Source of the DNA: Streptomyces lydicus
Lineage (GTDB): Bacteria > Actinomycetota > Actinomycetes > Streptomycetales > Streptomycetaceae
Assembly: GCF_000717345.1 (NCBI RefSeq)
Contig: NZ_JNZA01000020.1
Coordinates: 1 to 64,000, forward strand
Length of the DNA: 64,000 bases
Direction: 5' to 3'
Shown: in pieces, positions 1 through 8,584 of the stretch
How positions within the stretch are numbered: position 1 is the first letter of the stretch
Layout: each line of letters opens with the position of its first letter
Position numbers and translations under genes: made by a program
The notes under the pieces: model-generated
What the model was told of the DNA's origin: nothing
The model's input: the letters and a program-made list of their open reading frames with translations, nothing else
Database searches by the model: none

Positions 1-8
1 CTCCCCCT

Positions 9-28
9 CCTCCCCCCTTCGGGGGAGG
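9..28 (+). terminator. Hairpin, probable end of an upstream unit
   Basis: CCTCCCCC and GGGGGAGG pair perfectly around the loop CTTC, inside a run of C then G. No gene can be supported in bases 1-236, so this probably ends a gene lying to the left of the window. Confidence 0.5.
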
Positions 29-122
29 GGGCGGGGGGGGGGTCCGGGGGTGGGGGGAGTGCGTGCCCCCCCTCGTACGCGGCCGCCAGCCCCCTCGCAC
101 GCGGATGTGAGCCCCGGCGTAC

Positions 123-170
123 GTGCCCCGGCGCCCGGTCCGCACCGTGCCCCGGCACCCGGCCCGCGCC
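123..170. repeat. 24-bp tandem duplication
   Basis: Two adjacent 24-base copies begin with GTGCCCCGGC and differ at three positions. They lie in the non-coding 1-236 region upstream of the first NUDIX gene. No function can be assigned. Confidence 0.7.
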
Positions 171-201
171 GCCCGCCACCGCCCCGGCCCGGAAGGTGCC
201 C

Positions 202-230
202 TCGAACATCCGCGCGCGAGCGCATAGCAT
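202..230 (+). promoter_or_regulatory. Putative promoter for leaderless NUDIX gene
   Basis: A -10-like TAGCAT (225-230) lies 6 bases before the ATG at 237, with a weak -35-like TCGAAC 17 bp further up. There is no Shine-Dalgarno sequence in front of the ATG, so the mRNA may be leaderless. Confidence 0.4.
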
Positions 231-236
231 CCGGCC

Positions 237-1184
237 ATGTCGTCCTCGACCAATGGCCAGTGGTACCCGCCGGAGTGGCCGGACCGCATCCGGGCACTCG
301 CCAACGGCGAGCTGACCCCCGCCGAGCCCCGGCGGGCCGCGACCGTCCTGCTGCTGCGGGACTCGGACACCGGCGGCCCCGCCGTCCACATGCTGCGCAG
401 ACGCGCCTCCATGGCCTTCGCAGGAGGCGCGTACGCCTATCCGGGCGGCGGCGTCGACCCACGGGACGAACGGCCGGTGGCCTGGGCGGGTCCCTCGCGC
501 GCCCAGTGGGCGGTCCGTATGGGCGTCGACCCGGCCACCGCACAGGCCATCGTGTGCGCGGCGGTGCGCGAGACGTTCGAGGAGGCGGGTGTGCTCCTCG
601 CGGGCGCCTCGGCCGACACGGTCGTCGCGGACACGACGGGCGAGGACTGGGAGACGGACCGCGCGGCCCTGGTGGCCCACGAGCTGTCCTTCGCCGACTT
701 CCTGGGCCGCCGCGGTCTGGTCCTGCGCTCCGACCTGCTGGGTGCCTGGGCACGCTGGATCACGCCGGAGTTCGAGCCGCGGCGCTACGACACCTGGTTC
801 TTCGTCGCCGCGCTGCCCGAAGGCCAGCGCACCCGCAACACGTCCACCGAGGCGGACCGCACGGTGTGGATCCGCCCCGAGGACGCGGCCGCCGGCTACG
901 ACCGCGGCGAGCTGCTGATGATGCCGCCGACGATCGCGACGCTGCGCGGGCTCCAGCCGTACGCCACCGCCGCGGACGCACTGGCGGCCGCGGAGGCCCA
1001 GAACCTGACGCCCGTGCTGGCCCAGGCGCGCCTCGTGGGCGGCGAGATCGTGCTGAGCTGGCCGGGGCACGACGAATTCACCAAGCACATCGCGCAGACG
1101 GACGCCGGCAGCGGCACCCCCGGGGGCGCCGCATCCGACGGCCCCTCAGGCGCCCCCAGCCCCTCGGGAGGGACCTCCGCATGA
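237..1184 (+). CDS. NUDIX hydrolase, NUDT19-like
   Basis: This 315-residue protein probably hydrolyses a nucleoside-diphosphate-linked substrate, possibly a CoA derivative. The C-terminal half of a Nudix box is clear (RETFEEAGV). The glycine-rich first half (GGGVDPRDE) is about 35 residues upstream, so the box is interrupted. An inserted Nudix box is a known feature of the NUDT19/RP2p branch. The last 30 residues are Gly/Ser/Pro-rich and look disordered. Its stop overlaps the ATG of the metallo-beta-lactamase gene by 4 bases, so the two are translationally coupled. The substrate is not known. Confidence 0.88.
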   Translation: MSSSTNGQWYPPEWPDRIRALANGELTPAEPRRAATVLLLRDSDTGGPAVHMLRRRASMAFAGGAYAYPGGGVDPRDERPVAWAGPSRAQWAVRMGVDPATAQAIVCAAVRETFEEAGVLLAGASADTVVADTTGEDWETDRAALVAHELSFADFLGRRGLVLRSDLLGAWARWITPEFEPRRYDTWFFVAALPEGQRTRNTSTEADRTVWIRPEDAAAGYDRGELLMMPPTIATLRGLQPYATAADALAAAEAQNLTPVLAQARLVGGEIVLSWPGHDEFTKHIAQTDAGSGTPGGAASDGPSGAPSPSGGTSA

Positions 1185-2011
1185 CCGACGCAGCCGCTCT
1201 CCCGGGCCAGCCCCGAGGCGGAGCGATCACCGGGCAGGCCACCCCGCGGGCGCACTGCGTGCTGGCCCCCAACCCGTCGGCGATGACGCTGGACGGCACG
1301 AACACCTGGATCGTCGCCGAGCCGGACTCCGATCTCGCCGTCGTCATCGACCCGGGACCGCTCGACGAGGGACACCTCAGAGCCGTCGTCGAGACCGCCG
1401 AACGGGCCGGCAAGCGCGTCGCGCTGACCCTGCTGACCCACGGTCACCCGGACCACGCCGACGGGGCCGCCCGCTTCGCCGAGCTGACCCGATCGGCCGT
1501 ACGGGCGCTGGACCCGGCGCTGCGCCTCGGTGACGAGGGACTGGCAGCCGGCGACGTCATCACCACCGGGGGCCTCGAACTGCGGGTGGTCCCCACACCG
1601 GGGCACACCGCCGACTCGCTCTCCTTCCATCTCCCGGCCGACCGTGCGGTGCTGACCGGGGACACCATCCTGGGGCGCGGTACGACCCTGGTCGCGCACC
1701 CCGACGGCCGGCTGGGCGACTACCTGGACTCGCTGCGCCGGCTGCGCTCGCTCACGGTGGACGACGGCGTGGCGACGGTCCTGCCGGGGCACGGGCCGGT
1801 GCTGAACGATGCCCAGGGGGCCGTGGAGTTCTATCTGGCGCACCGCGCCAACCGGCTCGCCCAGGTGGAGACCGCGGTCGAGGCCGGGCACCGGACCTCC
1901 GCCGCCGTCGTCGCGAACGTCTACGCGGACGTCGACCGGTCGTTGTGGCCGGCGGCCGAACTGTCCGTACGGGCGCAGTTGGACTACCTGGGCGAGCACG
2001 GACTGATCTAG
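1181..2011 (+). CDS. MBL-fold metallo-hydrolase, LACTB2-like
   Basis: A 276-residue metallo-beta-lactamase-fold hydrolase. The metal-binding motif THGHPDH is at about residue 88, followed by PGHTADS, TGDTILG and PGHGPV, which supply the remaining histidines and the bridging aspartate. The layout resembles the LACTB2/glyoxalase II-like group, whose members include endoribonucleases. An upstream reading frame is open, but the ATG at 1181 overlaps the NUDIX stop (ATGA) and starts the recognisable domain. It is probably co-transcribed with the NUDIX gene; pairing of these two genes is common in actinobacteria. The substrate is unknown. Confidence 0.9.
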   Translation: MTDAAALPGQPRGGAITGQATPRAHCVLAPNPSAMTLDGTNTWIVAEPDSDLAVVIDPGPLDEGHLRAVVETAERAGKRVALTLLTHGHPDHADGAARFAELTRSAVRALDPALRLGDEGLAAGDVITTGGLELRVVPTPGHTADSLSFHLPADRAVLTGDTILGRGTTLVAHPDGRLGDYLDSLRRLRSLTVDDGVATVLPGHGPVLNDAQGAVEFYLAHRANRLAQVETAVEAGHRTSAAVVANVYADVDRSLWPAAELSVRAQLDYLGEHGLI

Positions 2012-2021
2012 GACTCGCAGC

Positions 2022-2065
2022 GGGGGCTCGTGGCGGTCCGGCCGGCTTGCCCGCCGCGAGGCCCC
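2022..2065. terminator. Bidirectional hairpin between convergent genes
   Basis: Arms at 2022-2036 and 2051-2065 pair over 15 positions with one mismatch and one G-U pair. It lies between the convergent MBL hydrolase and nucleotidyltransferase stops and can serve both. Confidence 0.55.
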
Positions 2066-2075
2066 GTCAGCAGGT

Positions 2076-2885
2076 TCACGGCCGGGGGGCCTTCGCCCCG
2101 TGGACGGCGAGGTACTCGTCGGCCAGCCAGGGCGCGAGGCCGGCCAGCAGCTCGTCCAGCAGCGTGGGGTACGCGGCGGGCGTCCGGGCGGCGCGCGCCG
2201 CGGCGCGCATCTGCTCGGCGTGCGCCGGGTAGTAGCGGCCGAACACCTCCGCGGACCGGCCGAGGTCGCTGGTCCAGCCGCCCCAGCGCGGCATGACCAG
2301 CGTGAACCCGGTGCGTACCAGCCGCCGCGCCACGCCCCGGGTCAGCCGGGTGCGTTCGGCCGCCGTGACGGCCGCTGCGGCCTTCGCGCGCAGACCGGAC
2401 AGGTCGCGGTGGAGGTCGCCGTTCGTCTCGCGTGCCAGCAGCGAGGTGGGCCGGTAACGGGGCAGCCGCGAGGCCAGGTCCGGGCCGCTGAGCGGCGTGC
2501 ACAGACAGGCCACGAACCAGCCCAGGTCGTGCCGCTCCGGCTCGCTCAGCAGCCGGTCCACGCCGTACAGCAGCAACCCTGCGCCGTCGATCTGCCCGTA
2601 GGCGGCATCGAGCTCCTCCTCGACGGCGCGCGCGGCGGCCCGGTCGGCGTCGGTCGGCTCGTCCCGTAGGGCGAGCAGCGCGTCGAGGTCGGACACCCCG
2701 GCGACGGCGGTGCCGCGCGGAATGCTGCCGAAGAGGTAGCCGCTGTGCAGGCGGCCGGGACCGAAGTGCTCGGCGAGCCGGGCGGTGAGCCCGGCCACCA
2801 CGGGCGCGAAGGGCGCGGACACGCGGTCCAGGGACCCTTCCCGTACGAAGCAGCCGTCCCGGTCCAGCCCCGTGCCGTTGGTCAT
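2076..2885 (-). CDS. Nucleotidyltransferase domain protein
   Basis: A 269-residue protein with the pol-beta-type nucleotidyltransferase signature GSIPRGTAVAGVSDLD near residues 51-66. That signature provides the GS loop and two metal-binding aspartates. The rest is helical and resembles aminoglycoside adenylyltransferase-like proteins of unknown substrate. It may adenylylate a small molecule or protein, but an antibiotic resistance role cannot be claimed. It lies downstream of crp on the same strand with a strong terminator between them, so it is probably transcribed separately. No good Shine-Dalgarno sequence is visible. Confidence 0.75.
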   Translation of the reverse strand: MTNGTGLDRDGCFVREGSLDRVSAPFAPVVAGLTARLAEHFGPGRLHSGYLFGSIPRGTAVAGVSDLDALLALRDEPTDADRAAARAVEEELDAAYGQIDGAGLLLYGVDRLLSEPERHDLGWFVACLCTPLSGPDLASRLPRYRPTSLLARETNGDLHRDLSGLRAKAAAAVTAAERTRLTRGVARRLVRTGFTLVMPRWGGWTSDLGRSAEVFGRYYPAHAEQMRAAARAARTPAAYPTLLDELLAGLAPWLADEYLAVHGAKAPRP

Positions 2886-2929
2886 GGCGCCACTATGGCG
2901 AGCCGACGGGCGGGTCCGCGAGGGAAATA

Positions 2930-2959
2930 GTGAGGGCCCCGCCGGAGCGGGGCCCTCAC
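2930..2959 (-). terminator. Terminator of crp
   Basis: A perfect 13-bp stem (GTGAGGGCCCCGC with its complement) closes a CGGA tetraloop, 21 bases past the crp stop codon. Confidence 0.85.
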
Positions 2960-2980
2960 CGAGGCTGTCTGCGGGTGCCG

Positions 2981-3655
2981 TCAGCGCGAGCGCTTGGCCA
3001 GCCGCTCGACGTCCAGCAGGATCACGGCGCGCGCCTCCAGGCGCAGCCAGCCGCGGCCCGCGAAGTCCGCGAGCGCCTTGTTGACCGTCTCGCGGGAGGC
3101 GCCGACCAGCTGGGCCAGCTCTTCCTGCGTCAGGTCGTGCACGACGTGGATGCCCTCCTCGGACTGCACGCCGAAGCGGCGCGACAGGTCCAGCAGGGCG
3201 CGCGCCACACGGCCCGGCACGTCCGAGAAGACCAGGTCGGACATCTGGTCGTTGGTCTTGCGCAGCCGGCGGGCGACCGCCCGCAGCAGGGCCGTGGCCA
3301 CCTCGGGCCGGGCGTTCAGCCAGGGCTGGAGGTCGCCGTGGCCCAGGCCGAGCAGCTTGACCTCGGTCAGGGCGGAGGCGGTGGCCGTACGGGGGCCGGG
3401 ATCGAAGAGCGAGAGCTCACCGATCAGCTCTCCGGGCCCGAGAACGGCAAGCATGTTCTCCCGGCCGTCCGGGGAGGTGCGGTGCAGCTTCACCTTGCCC
3501 TCGGTGACCACATAGAGGCGGTCGCCTGGGTCCCCTTCGTGGAACAGGGCGTCGCCGCGGGCGAGCGTGACCTCTCCCATTGAGGCGCGCAGCTCGGCCG
3601 CCTGCTCGTCATCGAGCGCCGCGAAGAGCGGTGCGCGCCGCAGAACGTCGTCCAC
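2981..3655 (-). CDS. crp: Crp/Fnr family transcription regulator
   Basis: A 224-residue Crp protein. The N-terminal cyclic-nucleotide-binding beta-roll (about residues 10-125) contains FHEGDPGDRLY and GELSLFDPGPRTATAS. The C-terminal winged helix has the recognition region LTQEELAQLVGASRETVNK. The match to Streptomyces Crp, a global regulator of germination and antibiotic production, is very close by recollection. I chose GTG 3655 because AGGAG sits 7 bases upstream and gives the usual family length. An ATG seven codons earlier (3676) is open but lacks such a site. It is divergent from nth. Confidence 0.95.
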   Translation of the reverse strand: MDDVLRRAPLFAALDDEQAAELRASMGEVTLARGDALFHEGDPGDRLYVVTEGKVKLHRTSPDGRENMLAVLGPGELIGELSLFDPGPRTATASALTEVKLLGLGHGDLQPWLNARPEVATALLRAVARRLRKTNDQMSDLVFSDVPGRVARALLDLSRRFGVQSEEGIHVVHDLTQEELAQLVGASRETVNKALADFAGRGWLRLEARAVILLDVERLAKRSR

Positions 3656-3808
3656 GAGATCTCTCCTTGTCGACATGCTCCGGGGGACTGTGGTCCCCAT
3701 CATGCCGGAATGCAAAACAGTGCGATCAATCACAAGTTTGCCGGACCGGTGCCCTCCGCCATAAGGCAGGGGGCCGATTGGGCCCACGAATCACGGTGAT
3801 CAAGCCGG

Positions 3809-3831
3809 ATGTCAGTGGGTGGCCTTAGTCT
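3809..3831 (+). promoter_or_regulatory. RecA-NDp/PafBC-like promoter of nth
   Basis: ATGTCAGTG, 8 bases, then TAGTCT. This matches the DNA-damage promoter pattern TTGTCRGTG-N8-TAnnnT with one mismatch at the first base. GTG 3838 begins 6 bases after the -10, so the transcript is probably leaderless. Confidence 0.6.
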
Positions 3832-3837
3832 GGCCGA

Positions 3838-5181
3838 GTGTCCAATACGCCGGTGAGAGCAGAGGACTGGGGGGCCGGACGAGTGAGCGCAGGGCGTGAT
3901 TCCGCTGTGGGCGAACAGGCATCCGGCGGAGCGGCCAATTCGGATAAAAGTAACAAATCGCACCACGAGGAGCCGGTCGAGCGGAAGCTGACCGTCCGGA
4001 TGTCCGGCGCGTCGACCGGCGACGCGGCCCACCACCGCCAGGCCCGTGACCACGACGGTCACCACGGCGACGGACACGACCACGACGTCCACCCCCTCAC
4101 GACCACGGCGAAAGCCCTCGTGACGGACGCATACGGGCGGCACGCCGCGGCGCGGACGTCCGGTACGAAGACGCAGGCAGGCAAGAGCTCGGCAGGAAAG
4201 AAGGCCGCCGTGAACGACACCCCTGAGAAGCCGACGGCGGCCAAGAAGGTCCCGGCGAAGAGAACCACCACCAAGGCCCCGGCCAAGAAGACCGCCGCCA
4301 AGAAGGCCCCGGCGACGAAGGCCACCACCAAGGCCGTCGCGAAGGAAACCACCGCGAAGGCTGCGGCCGAGAAGGCGCCGGCCAAGAAGGCCCCCGCGCG
4401 CAAGCCCGAGTCCCGGACCGCCCTCGTGCGGCGGGCCCGCCGGATCAACCGCGAGCTGGCCGAGCTGTATCCGTACGCCCACCCGGAGCTGGACTTCACC
4501 AACTCCTTCGAGCTGCTGGTCGCCACGGTCCTGTCCGCCCAGACCACCGACATGAGGGTCAACCAGACCACGCCGCGCCTCTTCGCGGTCGCGCCGACGC
4601 CCGAGGACATGGCCGCGCTGCCGCCCGAGGAGCTGGAGGAGCTGATCCGCCCGACCGGCTTCTTCCGGGCCAAGACGAAGTCGCTGCTCGGGCTGTCCGC
4701 GGCGCTGCGCGACCGGTTCGGCGGCGAGGTGCCGGGCCGCCTGGAGGATCTGGTCACGCTCCCCGGCGTCGGCCGCAAGACCGCCAACGTGGTGCTCGGC
4801 AACGCCTTCGGCGTCCCGGGCATCACCGTCGACACCCACTTCGGCCGGCTGGCCCGCCGCTTCGGCTGGACCACCCAGGAGGACGCGGACAAGGTCGAGG
4901 CGGATGTCGCCGCGATCTTCCCCAAGAGCGAGTGGACGATGCTCTCGCACCGCGTCGTCTTCCACGGCCGCCGCGTCTGCCACTCCCGCAAGCCCGCCTG
5001 CGGCGCCTGCCCGATCGCCCCGCTGTGCCCCTCGTACGGCGAGGGCGAGACGGACCCGGAGAAGGCCAGGAAGCTGCTCAAGTACGAGCTGGGCGGCCAG
5101 CCCGGGCAGCGGCTGAAGCCGCCGGCCGACTATCCGGGGCAGCCCGCGCCCCCGATGGCGCCCCCGGCGGCCGCTTCATGA
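3838..5181 (+). CDS. nth: Endonuclease III with long basic N-terminal extension
   Basis: A base-excision repair DNA glycosylase/AP lyase for oxidised pyrimidines. The catalytic core starts near residue 198. It has the helix-hairpin-helix [12 protein letters not shown] (catalytic Lys), VDTHFGRL (catalytic Asp) and the iron-sulfur cysteines in spacing C-x6-C-x2-C-x5-C. The core alone is about 250 residues. In front lie a histidine-rich stretch (about residues 65-84) and a Lys/Ala/Thr-rich, histone H1-like stretch (about residues 110-193). I kept GTG 3838 because a damage-type promoter places the transcript start there. GTG 4210, with AGGAAAGAAGG upstream, would remove the His-rich part. Confidence 0.88.
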   Translation: MSNTPVRAEDWGAGRVSAGRDSAVGEQASGGAANSDKSNKSHHEEPVERKLTVRMSGASTGDAAHHRQARDHDGHHGDGHDHDVHPLTTTAKALVTDAYGRHAAARTSGTKTQAGKSSAGKKAAVNDTPEKPTAAKKVPAKRTTTKAPAKKTAAKKAPATKATTKAVAKETTAKAAAEKAPAKKAPARKPESRTALVRRARRINRELAELYPYAHPELDFTNSFELLVATVLSAQTTDMRVNQTTPRLFAVAPTPEDMAALPPEELEELIRPTGFFRAKTKSLLGLSAALRDRFGGEVPGRLEDLVTLPGVGRKTANVVLGNAFGVPGITVDTHFGRLARRFGWTTQEDADKVEADVAAIFPKSEWTMLSHRVVFHGRRVCHSRKPACGACPIAPLCPSYGEGETDPEKARKLLKYELGGQPGQRLKPPADYPGQPAPPMAPPAAAS

Positions 5182-5241
5182 CGGCAGCCGCGACACCCCT
5201 GCGGGGGACCCACCATCGACATCGGACCTGAGGGGGCGCGG

Positions 5242-5970
5242 ATGAGGAGTGCACGGGAGCAGCAGTACGGCGAGGAGGCCGCCCTCGACGGGGCGGTGGC
5301 CGGCCGGGAGGTCCCGGTGACGGCCGACGGCCTGCCCGAGTGGCTGGCGCCGGTCGCCCGCGCGGCCGGCACGATCGAACCGCGGCAGCTCAGCCGCTTC
5401 CTGCCGCCCGAGCACGGCGGCCGGCAGTCCGCGGTGCTGATCCTCTTCGGCCACGGCCCCCGCGGCCCCGAGCTGCTGCTGATGGAGCGCGCCGGCACCC
5501 TGCGCTCCCATGCCGGCCAGCCCTCCTTCCCCGGCGGTGCCCTGGACCCCGAGGACGGCGACCCCGAGGGCCCCGGCCCGGTACGGGCGGCGCTGCGTGA
5601 GGCCCAGGAGGAGACCGGCCTCGACCCGTCCGGCGTACAGGTCTTCGGCGTGCTGCCGCGCCTCTACATCCCCGTCAGCGGCTTCGTGGTGACGCCCGTG
5701 CTGGGCTGGTGGCGGCGGCCGAGCCCGGTCGGCGCGGTCGACCAGGCCGAGACCGCCCGGGTGTTCACCGTTCCCGTGGCGGATCTCACGGATCCCGCCC
5801 ATCGTGTGACAACGCGCCACCCCAGTGGCCACGTAGGTCCGGCGTTCCTTGTCGAGAACGCCCTGGTCTGGGGGTTTACCGCCGGCGTGATCGACCGGAT
5901 TCTGCATTACGCCGGGTGGGAGATTCCGTGGGACCGTGACAAGCAGGTCCCGCTCGACTGGCGCTCGTGA
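5242..5970 (+). CDS. NUDIX hydrolase, CoA pyrophosphatase family
   Basis: A 242-residue Nudix protein. It has the NudL/CoA-pyrophosphatase signature ERAGTLRSHAGQPSFPGG followed by the Nudix box end LREAQEETGLD (about residues 118-128). Family members cleave CoA and acyl-CoA to phosphopantetheine and 3',5'-ADP. ATG 5242 is preceded by GAGGGGG at good spacing. It follows nth by 60 bases and ends a few bases before the MarP-like gene, so nth, this gene and marP may form one unit. Substrate assignment is from family signature only. Confidence 0.88.
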   Translation: MRSAREQQYGEEAALDGAVAGREVPVTADGLPEWLAPVARAAGTIEPRQLSRFLPPEHGGRQSAVLILFGHGPRGPELLLMERAGTLRSHAGQPSFPGGALDPEDGDPEGPGPVRAALREAQEETGLDPSGVQVFGVLPRLYIPVSGFVVTPVLGWWRRPSPVGAVDQAETARVFTVPVADLTDPAHRVTTRHPSGHVGPAFLVENALVWGFTAGVIDRILHYAGWEIPWDRDKQVPLDWRS

Positions 5971-5983
5971 GACGGTGTCCGGC

Positions 5984-7183
5984 GTGAACGTCCTGGACAT
6001 CCTGCTGCTGGTCGCGGCCGTGTGGTTCGCCATCATCGGCTATCGGCAAGGCTTTGTCGTCGGCATCCTGTCCGTGATCGGCTTCCTCGGAGGCGGACTG
6101 ATCGCGGTCTATCTGCTGCCGGTGATCTGGAACGAGATCACCGGCGATGCCACGCCCGGCACCTTCGCGGCCATCGCGGCAGTGGCCATCGTGATCGTGT
6201 GCGCATCCGTGGGCCAGGCGCTCACCACCCATCTGGGCAACAAACTGCGCCGCCACATCACCTGGTCACCCGCCAGGGCGCTGGACGCGACCGGCGGCGC
6301 GCTGGTCAACGTCCTCGCCATGCTCCTGGTCGCCTGGCTGATCGGCTCCGCGCTGGCCGGTACGTCCCTGCCGACGCTCGGCAAGGAGGTCCGCAACTCC
6401 AAGGTGCTGCTCGGCGTCTCCCGGGTGCTGCCGCCCCAGGCCAGCACCTGGTTCGCGGACTTCTCCTCGGTACTCGCGCAGAACGGCTTCCCGCAGGTCT
6501 TCACGCCGTTCTCCAACGAACCGATCAACAATGTGCCGGCGCCCGACCCGCAGCTCGCCACGAGCCCGATCGCGGCGCAGGCCAAGCGCAGCATCGTCAA
6601 GGTCGTCGGTACGGCGCCCAGCTGCGGCAAGGTCCTCGAAGGCAGCGGTTTCGTCTTCGGGCGGCACCGCGTGATGACCAACGCCCATGTCGTCGGCGGC
6701 GTGAGCGAACCGACGGTCCAGGTGGGCGGCGTAGGACGCACGTATGACGCCAAGGTCGTGCTCTACGACTGGCGGCGCGACATCGCGGTGCTGGACGTAC
6801 CCTCCCTGAACGCCCCCGCGCTGCGCTTCGCGAACGCGGACGCGAGCAGCGGCAGGAGCGCCATCGTCGCCGGCTTCCCGGAGAACGGCGGCTACGACGT
6901 CCGCGCGGCCCGTATCCGCAGCCGTATCAAGGCCAACGGCACGGACATCTACCACCGCGGCACGGTCGGCCGCGACGTCTACTCGCTCTACGCCACGGTC
7001 CGGCAGGGCAACTCCGGCGGCCCGCTGCTCACCCCCAAGGGCGAGGTCTACGGCGTCGTCTTCGCGAAGTCGCGGGACGACTCCCGCACCGGCTACGCGC
7101 TGACCGCCGACGAGGTCCGTCCGGACGCCCTGCGGAGCCGTGCGGGCAACCAGCCGGTCGACACCCAGGGGTGCGCGATCTGA
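5984..7183 (+). CDS. MarP-like membrane serine protease
   Basis: A 399-residue protein with a colicin V-production-type region of four transmembrane helices (about residues 1-165), followed by a trypsin-like periplasmic protease domain. Catalytic residues are visible: His in TNAHVVGG, Asp in WRRDIAVLD and Ser in RQGNSGGP. MarP proteases maintain acid and oxidative stress resistance in mycobacteria; the Streptomyces role is inferred. GTG 5984 begins with the family-typical NVLDILLL. GTG 5975 is an alternative with equally weak ribosome binding. It lies 13 bases after the NUDIX stop. Confidence 0.9.
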   Translation: MNVLDILLLVAAVWFAIIGYRQGFVVGILSVIGFLGGGLIAVYLLPVIWNEITGDATPGTFAAIAAVAIVIVCASVGQALTTHLGNKLRRHITWSPARALDATGGALVNVLAMLLVAWLIGSALAGTSLPTLGKEVRNSKVLLGVSRVLPPQASTWFADFSSVLAQNGFPQVFTPFSNEPINNVPAPDPQLATSPIAAQAKRSIVKVVGTAPSCGKVLEGSGFVFGRHRVMTNAHVVGGVSEPTVQVGGVGRTYDAKVVLYDWRRDIAVLDVPSLNAPALRFANADASSGRSAIVAGFPENGGYDVRAARIRSRIKANGTDIYHRGTVGRDVYSLYATVRQGNSGGPLLTPKGEVYGVVFAKSRDDSRTGYALTADEVRPDALRSRAGNQPVDTQGCAI

Positions 7184-7189
7184 GACGGC

Positions 7190-7210
7190 CCGCGGCGGTC
7201 ACCGCCGCGG
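7190..7210 (+). terminator. Hairpin after marP
   Basis: CCGCGGCGGT and ACCGCCGCGG form a perfect inverted repeat just after the protease stop, with one base at the centre. The rest of 7211-7645 holds only the possible small gene at 7270-7467 and the large hairpin at 7597-7641. Confidence 0.5.
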
Positions 7211-7269
7211 CGGACGCGGGCGGCGCGGGGAGCGGGGCTTCCCGCGCCCGGCCGGCGGACGCCGCGGCT

Positions 7270-7467
7270 TCAGGTGCGGGGATGGCGCAGGCGCGCGCTC
7301 ATCCAGCGCGCTCTGCGGCGCAGGATGCGCGGGATGCCCATCGGGTGCGCCGGATCGGGGGATCCGCCGGACCCGAGATCCGGGGCGCCCCTCTCCTGTG
7401 TGCCCACGGCAGCGGCGCTGCTGCTGCGGTTGCCTGCCACGTCACGGTAGTCGTGCGTCCAGCCCAT
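7270..7467 (-). CDS. Possible small hypothetical protein
   Basis: A 65-codon frame with strong third-position G/C bias and a natural-looking composition: acidic and polar N-terminus starting MGWTHDYRDV, Arg-rich C-terminus. Its ribosome binding site (GAAGG) is only one base from the ATG, which is too close. It could be a real small gene in the gap between marP and the hydrolase, or a chance frame. No domain is recognised. Confidence 0.4.
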   Translation of the reverse strand: MGWTHDYRDVAGNRSSSAAAVGTQERGAPDLGSGGSPDPAHPMGIPRILRRRARWMSARLRHPRT

Positions 7468-7596
7468 ACCTTCGACTCTGCCCGTGGCCCAAGGTCCGTA
7501 ACCGCCGCGGAGACGGCCAATTGGCCTATGCGCCGGGCAAGTGGCCGTTCGTCACAGAGGTGTTCGAGTCCGCCGGGTGCCGGCACCGCTGAGCGG

Positions 7597-7641
7597 TGTG
7601 CGCCGGCCCGTTCAGCGGTGCGCCGGACGGGCCGGCGCACA
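7597..7641 (-). terminator. Large terminator hairpin of the hydrolase gene
   Basis: A 14-bp perfect stem (TGTGCGCCGGCCCG and complement), extended outward by CGCTGAGC/GCTCAGCG. It lies immediately after the hydrolase stop at 7646. Confidence 0.75.
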
Positions 7642-7645
7642 CAGC

Positions 7646-8584
7646 TCAGCGGTCCGGTTCCGGGTCCTTGAGCCAGTTGATCAGCTCGGTGGAGAACGCC
7701 ACCGGGTCCTCCTCGTGCGGGAAGTGCCCGAGGCCGTCGAAGAGCCGCCAGCGGTAGGGGGCTTCGACGAACTCACCGGAGCCGGCCGCGCTGCGGGTGC
7801 GCATCACCGGGTCGAGCGAGCCGTGCAGATGCAGGGTCGGCACCCTTACGGGCATCTTCATCCGCCGGTTGAACTGGATGCCGTCGGGACGCGCCATCGA
7901 GCGCACCAGCCAGCGGTACGGCTCGATGGAGCAGTGGGCCGTGGACGGGATGCTCATCGCGCGGCGGTAGACCGCGAGCGCCTCGTCGTCGGGCTGCCGG
8001 GGGCCGGACCAGTCCTGGATCATCCGGCCCACCAGCTCCGCGTCGTCGGCCGTCAGCCGGCGCTCAGGCAGCCAGGGCCGCTGGAAGTTCCAGATGTGCG
8101 AGCTTCGGGTGCTCTGCCGTACGTCGGAGAGCATCGCCGAGCGCCACCGCCGCGGGTGCGGCATCGAGGCCACCGCCAGCCGGCGCACCAGCTTGGGCCG
8201 CATCACCGCCGCCGTCCAGGCGAGATAGCCGCCCAGGTCGTGCCCGACGAGCGCGGCGTCCGGTTCGCCCAGGGACCGTATGACGCCGGTGACGTCCAGC
8301 GCGAGGTTCGCCGGGTCGTAACCCCGGGGGGTGCGGTCGCTGCCGCCGACGCCGCGCAGGTCCATCGCCACCGCGCGGAAACCGGCGTCGGCGAGCGCCG
8401 GCAGCTGATGCCGCCAGGTCCACCAGAACTGCGGGAAGCCGTGCAGCAGCAGCACCAGCGGACCGTCGCCCATCTCGGCGATGTGGAAACGCGCGCCGTT
8501 GGCCGCGACATCGCGGTGCGACACCTCGTGCCCACCCGGGACGTCGAGTCGTACGACCGAGGCGGTGCTGTCAGGGGCTGTCAT
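7646..8584 (-). CDS. Alpha/beta hydrolase, epoxide hydrolase-like
   Basis: A 312-residue alpha/beta hydrolase. It has the oxyanion motif HGFPQFWWTWR near residue 50, a nucleophile elbow with aspartate (VGHDLGGYLAW, near residue 119) and a late histidine in GHFPHEE. Aspartate as nucleophile points to the epoxide hydrolase/haloalkane dehalogenase branch rather than esterases. Its ATG overlaps the stop of the holin-like gene by 4 bases (ATGA), so the two are coupled. The physiological substrate is not evident. Confidence 0.87.
   Translation of the reverse strand: MTAPDSTASVVRLDVPGGHEVSHRDVAANGARFHIAEMGDGPLVLLLHGFPQFWWTWRHQLPALADAGFRAVAMDLRGVGGSDRTPRGYDPANLALDVTGVIRSLGEPDAALVGHDLGGYLAWTAAVMRPKLVRRLAVASMPHPRRWRSAMLSDVRQSTRSSHIWNFQRPWLPERRLTADDAELVGRMIQDWSGPRQPDDEALAVYRRAMSIPSTAHCSIEPYRWLVRSMARPDGIQFNRRMKMPVRVPTLHLHGSLDPVMRTRSAAGSGEFVEAPYRWRLFDGLGHFPHEEDPVAFSTELINWLKDPEPDR

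Noticed and set aside
50..1180. Upstream open extension of the MBL hydrolase frame
   Set aside because: It overlaps the NUDIX gene in another frame, has no domain, and the ATGA overlap at 1181 explains translation start.
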